Below, one piece after another: positions 1 to 8,277 of a stretch of 64,000 bases of DNA (the stretch's first letter is position 1; every line of letters starts with the position of its first letter). The translations under genes and the position numbers were made by a program. The DNA is from Pseudonocardia alni (GTDB lineage Bacteria; Actinomycetota; Actinomycetes; Mycobacteriales; Pseudonocardiaceae), in assembly GCF_002813375.1 (NCBI RefSeq), contig NZ_PHUJ01000003.1:4836001-4900000 (forward strand), in the 5' to 3' direction. A model generated the notes under the pieces. It searched no databases. It was not told where the DNA came from and saw only the letters and a program-made list of their open reading frames with translations.

Positions 1-1
1 G

Positions 2-490
2 GGCGGTCTCGGGAACGGGTTCGCCACCGTCCTCGTCGCGCTCGGGATCTTCCTGACCGCGTACCTGTGGATCGTGCGCCGGCGCAACGCGGCGATGGCG
101 GTGACCCTGCACCCCGAGCGGAAGCGGCGGATGCAGCGGCTGATCGTGATCGGCGTGGCCGGGGTCGTGCTGCTGCCGTCGTTGCTGTCCCTGGTCGACT
201 ACGGCGAGCTGGCCACCGCCCTGTCCGCCGCCCTCGTCGGGGTACTGCTGATCCAGGCGTCCACCGTGCTGGAGGAGCGCAGCCTCGTCGCGACCGGCGG
301 CCTGGTGCTGCTCGTCGCCGCGTTCGGCGCCTTCCTGGCCCTGACCTACCAAGGGCAGGGGACCGGATCCGCCGTGCCGGTGACCGGGCTCTGCGCCGGG
401 ATCGTGCTGTGGGTCGCGGCCGCGCGCAGGCTCGGGATCCTGGAGGACCTCTCCCGGCGCTACAACGTGCGCATCCCCGGGATCCGCTGA
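2..490 (+). CDS. C-terminal part of a membrane protein of unknown function (truncated by window start)
   Basis: The reading frame is open from base 2, so the true start lies upstream of the window. The visible 162 residues are strongly hydrophobic: one segment at the very start (GNGFATVLVALGIFLTAYLW), a basic loop (RRRNAAMAV...ERKRR), then about four more hydrophobic stretches, ending in the charged tail RRYNVRIPGIR. This indicates a multi-pass integral membrane protein. I do not recognise a family. An internal GTG at 74 could serve as a start but would cut through a membrane segment, so I read the gene as 5'-truncated. It lies 31 bp upstream of rlmN on the same strand and may share its transcript. 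Confidence 0.6.
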   Translation, partial: GGLGNGFATVLVALGIFLTAYLWIVRRRNAAMAVTLHPERKRRMQRLIVIGVAGVVLLPSLLSLVDYGELATALSAALVGVLLIQASTVLEERSLVATGGLVLLVAAFGAFLALTYQGQGTGSAVPVTGLCAGIVLWVAAARRLGILEDLSRRYNVRIPGIR

Positions 491-521
491 CCCGCGGCCG
501 GGCTGGCACACTGGAGGTGCC

Positions 522-1631
522 ATGTCCAGCCTCCCGCTCGTCTTCGACGCACCCCGCCGCGGTACTCCGCCCCGCCACCTCGCCGACGTCGACCCGGCCG
601 ACCGTGCCGCCGTCGCGCAGGAGCTCGGCGTACCGCGGTTCCGCCTCGACCAGTTGGCCCGCCACTGGTTCGGTCGTCTCACCGACGACCTCGACACCAT
701 GAGCGACCTCGGCGGTGACGTCCGGGAGAAGCTGCGCCCGCTGCTCCCGCCGCTGGTCACGCCGCTGACCGAGAAGGCCTGCGACGGCGGCGCCACCCGC
801 AAGACGCTGTGGCGCGGCCACGACGGCGTGCTCGCCGAGAGCGTGCTGATGCGCTACCCGGACCGGGCGACGGTCTGCATCTCCAGCCAGGCCGGCTGCG
901 GGATGGCCTGCCCGTTCTGCGCCACCGGCCAGGGCGGCCTGCAGCGCAACCTGTCGACCGCCGAGATCGTCGACCAGGTCCGCCGCGCCGCCGCCCAGGC
1001 CCGCGACGGCGTGCTGGACGACCCGACCCGGCTGTCGAACGTCGTGTTCATGGGGATGGGCGAGCCGCTCGCCAACTACAAGCGGGTCGTCGCCGCCGTC
1101 CGCCGGATCACCGAGCCGGCCCCGGACGGGCTGGGCATCTCCGCGCGCGGGGTCACCGTGTCCACCGTCGGGCTCGTCCCGGCGATCGACCGGCTCCGCG
1201 CGGAGGGGATCCCGGTCACCCTGGCCATCTCGCTGCACTGCCCGGACGACGAGCTGCGCGACACCCTCGTACCGGTCAACAACCGGTGGAAGGTGGCCGA
1301 GGTCCTCGATGCGGGCCGCCGCTACGCGACCACGACCGGCCGCCGCGTCTCCATCGAGTACGCGCTGATCCGCGACGTGAACGACCAGCCGTGGCGCGCC
1401 GACATGCTGGCGAAGGTCCTGCGGCAGCACATCGGCACGTCCCGGGTGCACGTCAACCTCATCCCGCTGAACCCGACGCCGGGCAGCGAGTGGGACGCCT
1501 CGCCGAAACCCGTCGAGGAGGAGTTCGTGCGCCGGGTGCGCGCGGCCGGCGTCGCCTGCACCGTCCGCGACACCCGCGGCCAGGAGATCGACGCGGCCTG
1601 CGGACAGCTCGCCGCGTCGCATCCGGGCTGA
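522..1631 (+). CDS. rlmN: 23S rRNA (adenine(2503)-C(2))-methyltransferase RlmN
   Basis: Radical-SAM methyltransferase that methylates C2 of A2503 in 23S rRNA, and in many bacteria A37 of some tRNAs. The 369-residue length is normal for the family. The 4Fe-4S cluster motif CxxxCxxC is visible at C126, C130 and C133 (GCGMACPFCATG), followed by the usual GGLQRNLSTAEI stretch. The methyl-carrying cysteine of the family is C360 in the C-terminal EIDAACGQLA. The ATG at 522 is preceded by a clear GGAGGT, which fixes the start. The gene converges on the ABC ATPase gene; a hairpin and a 48-bp tandem duplication lie at its 3' end. Confidence 0.95.
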   Translation: MSSLPLVFDAPRRGTPPRHLADVDPADRAAVAQELGVPRFRLDQLARHWFGRLTDDLDTMSDLGGDVREKLRPLLPPLVTPLTEKACDGGATRKTLWRGHDGVLAESVLMRYPDRATVCISSQAGCGMACPFCATGQGGLQRNLSTAEIVDQVRRAAAQARDGVLDDPTRLSNVVFMGMGEPLANYKRVVAAVRRITEPAPDGLGISARGVTVSTVGLVPAIDRLRAEGIPVTLAISLHCPDDELRDTLVPVNNRWKVAEVLDAGRRYATTTGRRVSIEYALIRDVNDQPWRADMLAKVLRQHIGTSRVHVNLIPLNPTPGSEWDASPKPVEEEFVRRVRAAGVACTVRDTRGQEIDAACGQLAASHPG

Positions 1632-1700
1632 CCCGCCCGGCGACCCCCTCGGCAGCTCGCCGCGTCGCGTCCGGGCCGACCCGCCCGGCGACCCCCTCGC
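1605..1700 (+). repeat. 48-bp tandem duplication across the rlmN stop codon
   Basis: Bases 1605-1652 and 1653-1700 are near-identical copies, each beginning CAGCTCGCCGCGTCGC. Copy 1 holds the last codons and TGA stop of rlmN. In copy 2 the stop has become CCG through a T-to-C change, and one A has become G. The last base or two also differ. The second copy is therefore a non-coding relic of the gene end. This is a local slippage or duplication event, not a family I recognise. Confidence 0.85.
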
Positions 1701-1712
1701 GTCGCCGGGCGG
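1681..1712. terminator. Bidirectional hairpin between rlmN and the ABC transporter operon
   Basis: CCGCCCGGCGA (1681-1691) pairs perfectly with TCGCCGGGCGG (1702-1712) across a 10-nt loop. It sits between two convergent genes, 7 bp from the ATPase stop. There is no T tract, as is common for high-GC actinobacterial terminators, so termination is inferred from position and stem strength only. Confidence 0.6.
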
Positions 1713-1718
1713 ACCAGC

Positions 1719-2843
<1,125 letters not shown>

Positions 2844-2873
2844 GGCGGGCTCCCATCCTGTCCACGAACACGA

Positions 2874-3740
2874 TCACTTGACGGCCCCGAAGGACAGGCC
2901 CTGGACCAGCTTGTTCTGGGCGATCCAGCCGGCGATGACGACCGGTAGCGCGGCCACGGTGGCCGCCGCGCAGAGACTGGCGAAGTACAGGCCCTCGGAG
3001 GTGATGAACCCGACGAGGTACACGGGCACGGTCGCGGCCCGCGAGGCGGTCAGGTTCACCGCGAAGAAGAACTCGTTCCAGGCGAAGATCATGCAGATCA
3101 ACGCGGTGGCGGCCATGCCGGGCGAGATGATCGGCAGTACGACCTCGCGCAGCGAGCGCCACAGCGACGCCCCGTCCATGCTCGCGGCCTCCAGGAGTTC
3201 CTTGGGGACCTCCAGGAAGAACGACCGCATCATCCACACCGCGATCGGCAGGTTCATCGCCGTGTAGAGCACGACGAGCGTCCAGATGTTGTCCAGGGCG
3301 CCCAGGTAGTTCACGACGACGTAGATCGGCACGATCGCCGCGACGACCGGCAACATCTTGGTCGAGATGAAGAAGAACAGCACGTCCTGGGTCTTCTTCA
3401 CCGGCCGCAGCGACAGCGCGAACGCGGCCGGGGTGCCCAGCAGGAGCACCAGGACCGTCGAGGCGACCGTCGCGAACAGCGAGTTGAGCAGGTAGGGCCC
3501 GACCCCGCCGCCGAACACCTCGGCGAAGTTGTCGAACGTGGGGACGAAGAACACCGTCGGCGGGATCGTGACGGCTTGCGCCTCGGTCTTGAAGGCGGTC
3601 ATCACCATCCACAGCACGGGGAAGAAGAACCCGAGCCCGACGATCCAGGCCAGCACGCTCAGCAGCGGCCCGGCCCCGCGCGGGGCCTTCCGCGGCGTCG
3701 TCGTCGCGGGGGTGGAGGTCCGTTCGGCGACTGCGGTCAT
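2874..3740 (-). CDS. ABC sugar/polyol transporter permease, MalG/SmoG type
   Basis: Inner-membrane permease of 288 residues with six predicted hydrophobic segments. The cytoplasmic EAA loop (EAASMDGASLWRSLREVVLP) contacts the ATPase. The protein ends in GLSFGAVK, typical of the MalG branch. A basic Thr/Pro-rich N-terminal tail precedes the first membrane segment (LLSVLAWIVGLGFFFPVLW). The start ATG overlaps the TGA of the preceding permease in a TGATG arrangement, implying translational coupling. Longer upstream readings of this frame run through the other permease and are not credible. Confidence 0.9.
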   Translation of the reverse strand: MTAVAERTSTPATTTPRKAPRGAGPLLSVLAWIVGLGFFFPVLWMVMTAFKTEAQAVTIPPTVFFVPTFDNFAEVFGGGVGPYLLNSLFATVASTVLVLLLGTPAAFALSLRPVKKTQDVLFFFISTKMLPVVAAIVPIYVVVNYLGALDNIWTLVVLYTAMNLPIAVWMMRSFFLEVPKELLEAASMDGASLWRSLREVVLPIISPGMAATALICMIFAWNEFFFAVNLTASRAATVPVYLVGFITSEGLYFASLCAAATVAALPVVIAGWIAQNKLVQGLSFGAVK

Positions 3741-4678
3741 CACGCCTCCTCGGCGGCGGAGAAGCTGCGGAAGATCAGGCGCAGCGCCAGGGTGGCGACG
3801 ATGATCGTCGCCACCACGGTGACCACGCCCATCGCGGCGGACTCGCCGATGTCGAAGCCCAGGAACGCCCGCTGGTAGATGTAGAACGGCAGGTTCGCCG
3901 ACGCCGTACCCGGACCGCCCTGGGTCATCATGTAGATCGTGTCGAACGTGTTGACCAGGTAGATCGCGCCGAGCACGACACCGAGCTCGATGAACCGCTG
4001 CAGGTGCGGCAGCGTCACCTCGCGGAACACCGCGAACCCGGTCGCCCCGTCCATCCGGGCGGCCTCGAGGACCTCCTGCGGCTGGGAGCCGAGCCCGGCG
4101 AGGATCAGCAGCATCATGAACGGCGTCCACTGCCACACCAGCGCGACGATCACCGCGGCCCGCGGGAAGGTGGACACCCAGTCGGTCTGCCCGGCGCCGA
4201 ACGGCGAGAGCAGGAAGTTCACCAAGCCGTAGGTGGGGTCGAACAGCACCGACTTCCACAGCAGCGCACCGGCGACCGGGGTGATCAGGAACGGCGTGAT
4301 GATCAGCGTCCGGACGATGCCGCGGCCGACGAACGCGCGGTTGAGCAGCAGCGCGATCAGCAGCCCGAGCACCATCGCGATCGCGACCGCGCCCAGGGTG
4401 AGCAGGATCGAGTTCAGCGCGACGCCGCGGAACTGCGAGTCGGTGAACACCGTCGCGTAGTTCTCCAGCCCGACGAAGCGCTGGCTGCCGGGGCGCACCA
4501 GGTTCCAGGACTGCAGCGAGTACCAGATCGTCACCAGGAACGGGAGCTGCGTGACGATGATCGTGAAGATCAGCGCGGGCAGCAGCGGTGCCCGGCGGAT
4601 CCAGCCGTCGCGACGCTCCCCGGCCGGTGAGGTCTGCCGTTCCGGTGCCGCCTGCGGTGGTGCCTCTGTGGTCGTCAC
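3740..4678 (-). CDS. ABC sugar/polyol transporter permease, MalF/SmoF type
   Basis: The 312-residue first permease of the importer. After a 30-residue hydrophilic tail it has six hydrophobic segments. The EAA loop reads EAARMDGATGFAVFREVTLP. The MalF-branch sequence NTFDTIYMMTQGGPGTASANLP, usual before the last two membrane spans, is present. The GTG start overlaps the stop of the solute-binding gene as GTGA. It should form a heterodimeric pore with the following permease. The partner fit and gene order (binding protein, permease, permease, ATPase) match sorbitol/mannitol-type CUT1 systems. Confidence 0.9.
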   Translation of the reverse strand: MTTTEAPPQAAPERQTSPAGERRDGWIRRAPLLPALIFTIIVTQLPFLVTIWYSLQSWNLVRPGSQRFVGLENYATVFTDSQFRGVALNSILLTLGAVAIAMVLGLLIALLLNRAFVGRGIVRTLIITPFLITPVAGALLWKSVLFDPTYGLVNFLLSPFGAGQTDWVSTFPRAAVIVALVWQWTPFMMLLILAGLGSQPQEVLEAARMDGATGFAVFREVTLPHLQRFIELGVVLGAIYLVNTFDTIYMMTQGGPGTASANLPFYIYQRAFLGFDIGESAAMGVVTVVATIIVATLALRLIFRSFSAAEEA

Positions 4679-6072
4679 CGGTCGCCCCCGCTCTGCTGGT
4701 AGGACTCGCCGACGGTCTCGGCGTACTGCTGGGCCTGGTCGAGGGCCTCGTCAGCGGTCTGCTGCCCGGCGATGGCCGCGGAGATCTGCTGGCTGACCCG
4801 GGTCCCCAGGTCCTGGAACTCGGGGATCCCGACGAACTGCAGCCCGGTGTACGGGACGGGGTCGCGGGTCGGCCGGTCCTGGTTCGCGGCGTTGATCGCC
4901 GCGATGGTCTGCGGCGCGTAGGCCTGCGAGGCGGCGACGTACTCGGGGATCTCGTAGGTCGACTGGCGTGCGCCCGGCGGGACGGAGGTCCAGCCGAGTT
5001 CCTCGCCGACCATCTTCTGGTACGGCTTCGAGGTCATCCAGGACAGGAACTTCCAGGTCGCCTCGACCTGCTCCGGGCTCTTGTCCGCGGTGGTGCGGGG
5101 GATGGCCAGCGCCCAGGAGTACAGCCAGCCCGAGGACAGCCCGTCGACGCCGGTGGGTGCCGGGGCGTAGCCGACCTTCCCGACGACGTTGGACTCGTCC
5201 GGGTTCTCCAGCAGGCCCGCGGCGACGGTGGCGTCGAACCACATCGCGGTGTTGCCCTGGCTGAACTGGTTGCCGCACTCGGAGAAGCCGGAGCCCGCGG
5301 CACCGGCCTGGCCGTCGCGGCGGACCAGGTCGACGTAGAAGTTGACCGCCTTGCGCACCTCGGGCGAGGTCAGCTGGGCGTTCCAGTCCTGGTCGAACCA
5401 GCGGCCGCCGTAGGAGTTGATCATCGCGTCGACCGGGGCCATGACCTCGCCCCAGCCGGGCTTGCCGCGCAGGCAGATGCCGCCGCGGCCCTGTTCGCGG
5501 TCGGTGAGACGGTCGGCGAACTGCGCCACCTGGTCCCAGGTCGGCTTCGCGGGCATGGTCAGGCCTGCCTGCTCGAACAGGTCCTTGCGGTACATCAGGA
5601 ACGCCGACTCGCCGTAGAACGGCACCGAGTACATGTGTCCGTCCGGGCCGGAGAGCGCGCCGCGGATGGTCGGGGTGAAGTCGTCCCGGTCGTAGCCGGG
5701 AGTGGCGTCCATCAGCGGGTCGAGGTCGACCAGCCAGCCGTTGCGGGCCCACTGCGGGGTCTCGTAGTTCGAGATCATCACCGCGTCGAACTCGTCGCCG
5801 CCGGTGGCGACCGATGCGGTGATCTTGGCGCGGGCCTCGTTCTCCGACAGGCTCACGAAGCGCACGGTGATGCCGGGGTTCTCGGCCTCGAACCGCGGGC
5901 TCAGTTCGATCGCGTCCTCCATCTGCGGGTTGGACACGATCGCGATCGTCACGATCCGCGTACCCTCGGGCAGGCCGAACGTGCCGGCACCGGCGCAGCC
6001 GGTGAGGGCGAGACCGATGACCGCCAGCAGTGCGGTGAGGACGGCGGGACGCGACCTGGTTCTCGGGCGCAC
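4675..6072 (-). CDS. Extracellular solute-binding lipoprotein of a polyol-type ABC importer
   Basis: Captures the substrate outside the membrane and delivers it to the two permeases. The 465-residue protein begins with a basic n-region and hydrophobic core ending in the lipobox LTGC (Cys26 would be lipidated). The first mature stretch (IVTIAIVSNPQMEDAIEL, then FEAENPGITVRFVSLSENEARAKI) and VMISNYETPQWARNGWLVDLDPL resemble SmoE/MtlE-type sorbitol/mannitol binding proteins, so a polyol or related sugar is the best guess. I chose the GTG at 6072 because GAGGAGA lies six bases before it; the GTG at 6078 abuts that site. It is the first gene of the operon, divergent from a LacI regulator. Confidence 0.85.
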   Translation of the reverse strand: MRPRTRSRPAVLTALLAVIGLALTGCAGAGTFGLPEGTRIVTIAIVSNPQMEDAIELSPRFEAENPGITVRFVSLSENEARAKITASVATGGDEFDAVMISNYETPQWARNGWLVDLDPLMDATPGYDRDDFTPTIRGALSGPDGHMYSVPFYGESAFLMYRKDLFEQAGLTMPAKPTWDQVAQFADRLTDREQGRGGICLRGKPGWGEVMAPVDAMINSYGGRWFDQDWNAQLTSPEVRKAVNFYVDLVRRDGQAGAAGSGFSECGNQFSQGNTAMWFDATVAAGLLENPDESNVVGKVGYAPAPTGVDGLSSGWLYSWALAIPRTTADKSPEQVEATWKFLSWMTSKPYQKMVGEELGWTSVPPGARQSTYEIPEYVAASQAYAPQTIAAINAANQDRPTRDPVPYTGLQFVGIPEFQDLGTRVSQQISAAIAGQQTADEALDQAQQYAETVGESYQQSGGDR

Positions 6073-6167
6073 GGACACTCTCCTCGTCGTCGAGGGCTCC
6101 GACGGGTGTGCAACGGTGTGGTCCGGGACACGTCCGTCCAGTATGACCGGTGCACGGTATGCGTGGA

Positions 6168-6191
6168 GCAACCGCTTGCGCAACCGGTTGC
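6168..6191. promoter_or_regulatory. Tandem LacI-type operators
   Basis: GCAACCGGTTGC (6180-6191) is a perfect 12-bp palindrome. Immediately before it GCAACCGCTTGC (6168-6179) is a near-perfect copy, so two operator-like boxes are joined end to end. They lie in the 159-bp gap between the divergent binding-protein and lacI-family genes, about 40 bp before the regulator start. Palindromes centred on CG, flanked by GCAA/TTGC-type arms, are typical LacI/GalR operators. Autoregulation together with control of the importer is the likely role. Confidence 0.75.
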
Positions 6192-6231
6192 CTGTACGCT
6201 GTCGCCAACCCGTGACCCGCCTCGGAGGTGC

Positions 6232-7224
6232 GTGATCGCGACCATGGCCGAGGTCGCCCGGCTCGCCGGGGTCTCCACCGCGACCGTGTCCCACGTCCTG
6301 AACGGCACCCGGCCCGTTCGGGAGACCACCCGCGAGCAGGTGCTGGCGGCGATGGCGCAGGTGCACTACACGCCCAACGCCGCCGCACGCTCGCTCGCGA
6401 CCGCGCGCACCCGGACCGTCGGGCTCGCGCTGTCGGCGATCTCCAACCCGTACCTGGGCGAGCTGCTGCACGCGATCGAGGACGAGTCCGCCGCGGCCGG
6501 GCACACCCTGCTGCTCGCCGACCCGCACGACGACCCGGGCTACGAGGCGACGGCCGTCGCGCAGCTCCGTAGCCGGGTGGACGGCGTGCTGTTCGCCCCC
6601 TCGGGGGGGTCCACCGCGACCCTGGAGGCGCTCGCCGCGCAGAACGTGCCGACGGTACTGGTCGACCGGATGCTGGACGGGCGGCTGGACGAGGTCGGCT
6701 CGGAGAACGTGGAGCCCGTGGCGGGGCTGGTGACCCACCTCGGCGGGGCGGGGCACGACCGGATCGGCTTCGTGATGGGCCTCCCCGGTTTGTCGACGAC
6801 CGTCGAGCGGCTGGAGGGCTACCGCCTCGGGATGCGCCGGGCCGGCCTCCCGCCAGGACCGGTGGTGGAGGGGCGTTCGGACAGCGAGCCCGCCCGCGTC
6901 GCGGTGCGCGAACTGCTGGCCTCGCCCGGACGGCCTGCCGCACTGGTCACGGGCAACAACGCGATGACGATCGGCGCCGTCCAGGCGGCCCACGACCTGG
7001 GGCTGAGCATCCCCGGGGACCTGGCGCTGGCCGCGTTCGACGACTTCCCGTGGGCCGACGCGTTCAGCCCGCGCCTGACCGTCGTCGCGCAGCCCTTCGC
7101 CGAGATCGGCCGGGAGGCGGTCCGGCTGCTGCTGCGGCGCATGGCAGAGCCCGACGCGGAACGGCGCTCGCTGCGGCTGCCGACGACCTTCGTGCACCGG
7201 GAGTCCTGCGGCTGCCGACCATGA
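6232..7224 (+). CDS. LacI-family transcriptional regulator of the polyol importer
   Basis: A 330-residue repressor. The N-terminal helix-turn-helix reads MAEVARLAGVSTATVSHVLNGT, with the hinge sequence TPNAAARSLATARTRTVGLAL. A periplasmic-binding-protein-like effector domain fills the rest, ending FVHRESCGC. GGAGG lies three bases before the GTG at 6232 and 15 bases before an in-frame ATG at 6244, so the exact start is uncertain by four codons. Its divergent position and the tandem palindrome between the genes indicate local control of the importer and of itself. The inducer is unknown but probably the transported polyol or its phosphate. Its TGA stop lies inside the first 64-bp inverted-repeat element. 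Confidence 0.9.
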   Translation: MIATMAEVARLAGVSTATVSHVLNGTRPVRETTREQVLAAMAQVHYTPNAAARSLATARTRTVGLALSAISNPYLGELLHAIEDESAAAGHTLLLADPHDDPGYEATAVAQLRSRVDGVLFAPSGGSTATLEALAAQNVPTVLVDRMLDGRLDEVGSENVEPVAGLVTHLGGAGHDRIGFVMGLPGLSTTVERLEGYRLGMRRAGLPPGPVVEGRSDSEPARVAVRELLASPGRPAALVTGNNAMTIGAVQAAHDLGLSIPGDLALAAFDDFPWADAFSPRLTVVAQPFAEIGREAVRLLLRRMAEPDAERRSLRLPTTFVHRESCGCRP

Positions 7225-7285
7225 TCCTTCACTGCGGAGCGTGCGATGTCCCGCAAGGTGCCCCGGGCTCCACGGAGAAGGATCA
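7222..7285. repeat. 64-bp inverted-repeat element, copy 1
   Basis: Starts TGATCCTT and ends AAGGATCA, with imperfectly paired arms (TGATCCTTcactgCGGAG against CTCCacggagAAGGATCA). It supplies the stop codons of both flanking convergent genes: TGA of the lacI-family gene at 7222-7224 and TGA of the DUF559 gene on the other strand at 7283-7285. The last 17 bases are identical to copy 2, and overall identity is about three quarters over equal length. It could act as a bidirectional terminator or be a REP-like dispersed element. Confidence 0.8.
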
Positions 7286-8149
7286 CCGCAGCGCCGCCGA
7301 CCGGATCCGGCCCACCGTGTCGCCCGGCCGGTCCCGGACGTCCTGCCAGGTGAACCGCAGCACCGTCCACCCCGCGGCGACCAGTGCGTTCTGCTTGCGC
7401 CGGTCGGCCCGGAAGCGGGCCGGGTCCGAGTGGAACGCCCAGCCGTCGATCTCCACCGCGAGCCGTTCCGCCACGAACGCGACGTCCACCCGCCACGGAC
7501 CGAAGGGCCACCCGAGGACGAACCCGGTGAGCCCCGCCCGTCGCAGGTGCGCGACGAGGCGCCGCTCGGCCCGCGAGTCGGCCCGGTCGGCGGCCTCGAC
7601 GACGAGCTCGCGGGCCCGGGCCCAGCCGTGGGCGCCGACCCCGCGCTGGAACGCGGCGAGCAGCTCGGGGAAGGGCAACCCCCGCTGCAGCACCCGGTCG
7701 AGGAAGGTGGTGCCGTCGGTGAGGGCGACGGCCGTCTCCAGCGCGGTCAGGGCCGGTGCCGTGACGGCGACACCGCGCCGTTCCGTGCGGTCCGCCGCGT
7801 CCAGGGTGCGCCGGCGGACCCGGATCCCGTCCGGTGGTGTGCGCCGCGCGGGCGCGGGCACGGTCACCCCCACGACCGGGAACGCGGTGGTGGGCACCGA
7901 CATCCGGTGCAGGAACGCCGCTGCGGGCCCGTCGACGACGGCGCCCGGCCCGGCCCACAACGCGGCGGCCACCACCCGTCCCCATGCGGTGGGCCGGTGC
8001 GACGACGCCCGGTACACCCCCGGTGCGACGATCACCAGGGCGCCGCGGCTGACCCGGGCGCGCAATGCCCTCGCCGAGATCCCGCACGCCAGCGCCTGCC
8101 CCCGGGAGAACACCCCGTCCTGGCCGCGCAGCACCGTGTCCAGGTCCAT
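7283..8149 (-). CDS. AbiEi-like/DUF559 protein with a Vsr-like nuclease domain
   Basis: The 288-residue protein has two parts. Residues 1-80 (GVFSRGQALACGISARALRARVSRGALVIVAPGVYRA) match the winged-helix start of AbiEi-antitoxin-like proteins. The C-terminal 100 residues are a DUF559 domain, related to very-short-patch-repair endonucleases, with the PD-(D/E)xK-style residues in RVDVAFVAERLAVEIDGWAFH and the closing VLRFTWQDV. Such proteins are abundant and poorly characterised in Actinobacteria; nuclease activity is inferred. The ATG at 8149 is the first good start. Its stop lies in inverted-repeat copy 1, and copy 2 lies 64 bp upstream of it, so the gene is bracketed by the repeat. Confidence 0.75.
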   Translation of the reverse strand: MDLDTVLRGQDGVFSRGQALACGISARALRARVSRGALVIVAPGVYRASSHRPTAWGRVVAAALWAGPGAVVDGPAAAFLHRMSVPTTAFPVVGVTVPAPARRTPPDGIRVRRRTLDAADRTERRGVAVTAPALTALETAVALTDGTTFLDRVLQRGLPFPELLAAFQRGVGAHGWARARELVVEAADRADSRAERRLVAHLRRAGLTGFVLGWPFGPWRVDVAFVAERLAVEIDGWAFHSDPARFRADRRKQNALVAAGWTVLRFTWQDVRDRPGDTVGRIRSAALR

Positions 8150-8213
8150 GCGGCGCACCCTGGCCGGGAGCCGCGCGCGCCACGGGCGAACGCGGGGGCG
8201 CCGTTCGCAGTCG

Positions 8214-8277
8214 TGATCCTTCTCCGCGGAGTCCGGGGCCCCCCGCAGGGCGGTGCGGGTTCCACGGAGAAGGATCA
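8214..8277. repeat. 64-bp inverted-repeat element, copy 2
   Basis: Same length and ends as copy 1 (TGATCCTT...AAGGATCA), with better paired arms: TGATCCTTCTCCGCGGA against TCCACGGAGAAGGATCA. It supplies the stop codon of the DNA ligase gene (8275-8277 on the minus strand) and precedes the DUF559 gene. A CCGGGGCCCCCCGCA core sits between the arms. It is probably a terminator for the ligase and may isolate the DUF559 gene from it. Confidence 0.8.

Noticed and set aside
4588..7224. Long plus-strand frame covering the solute-binding gene antisense before the LacI gene
   Set aside because: The part before 6232 is a high-GC shadow of the binding protein with no domain content; only the LacI portion is a real gene.
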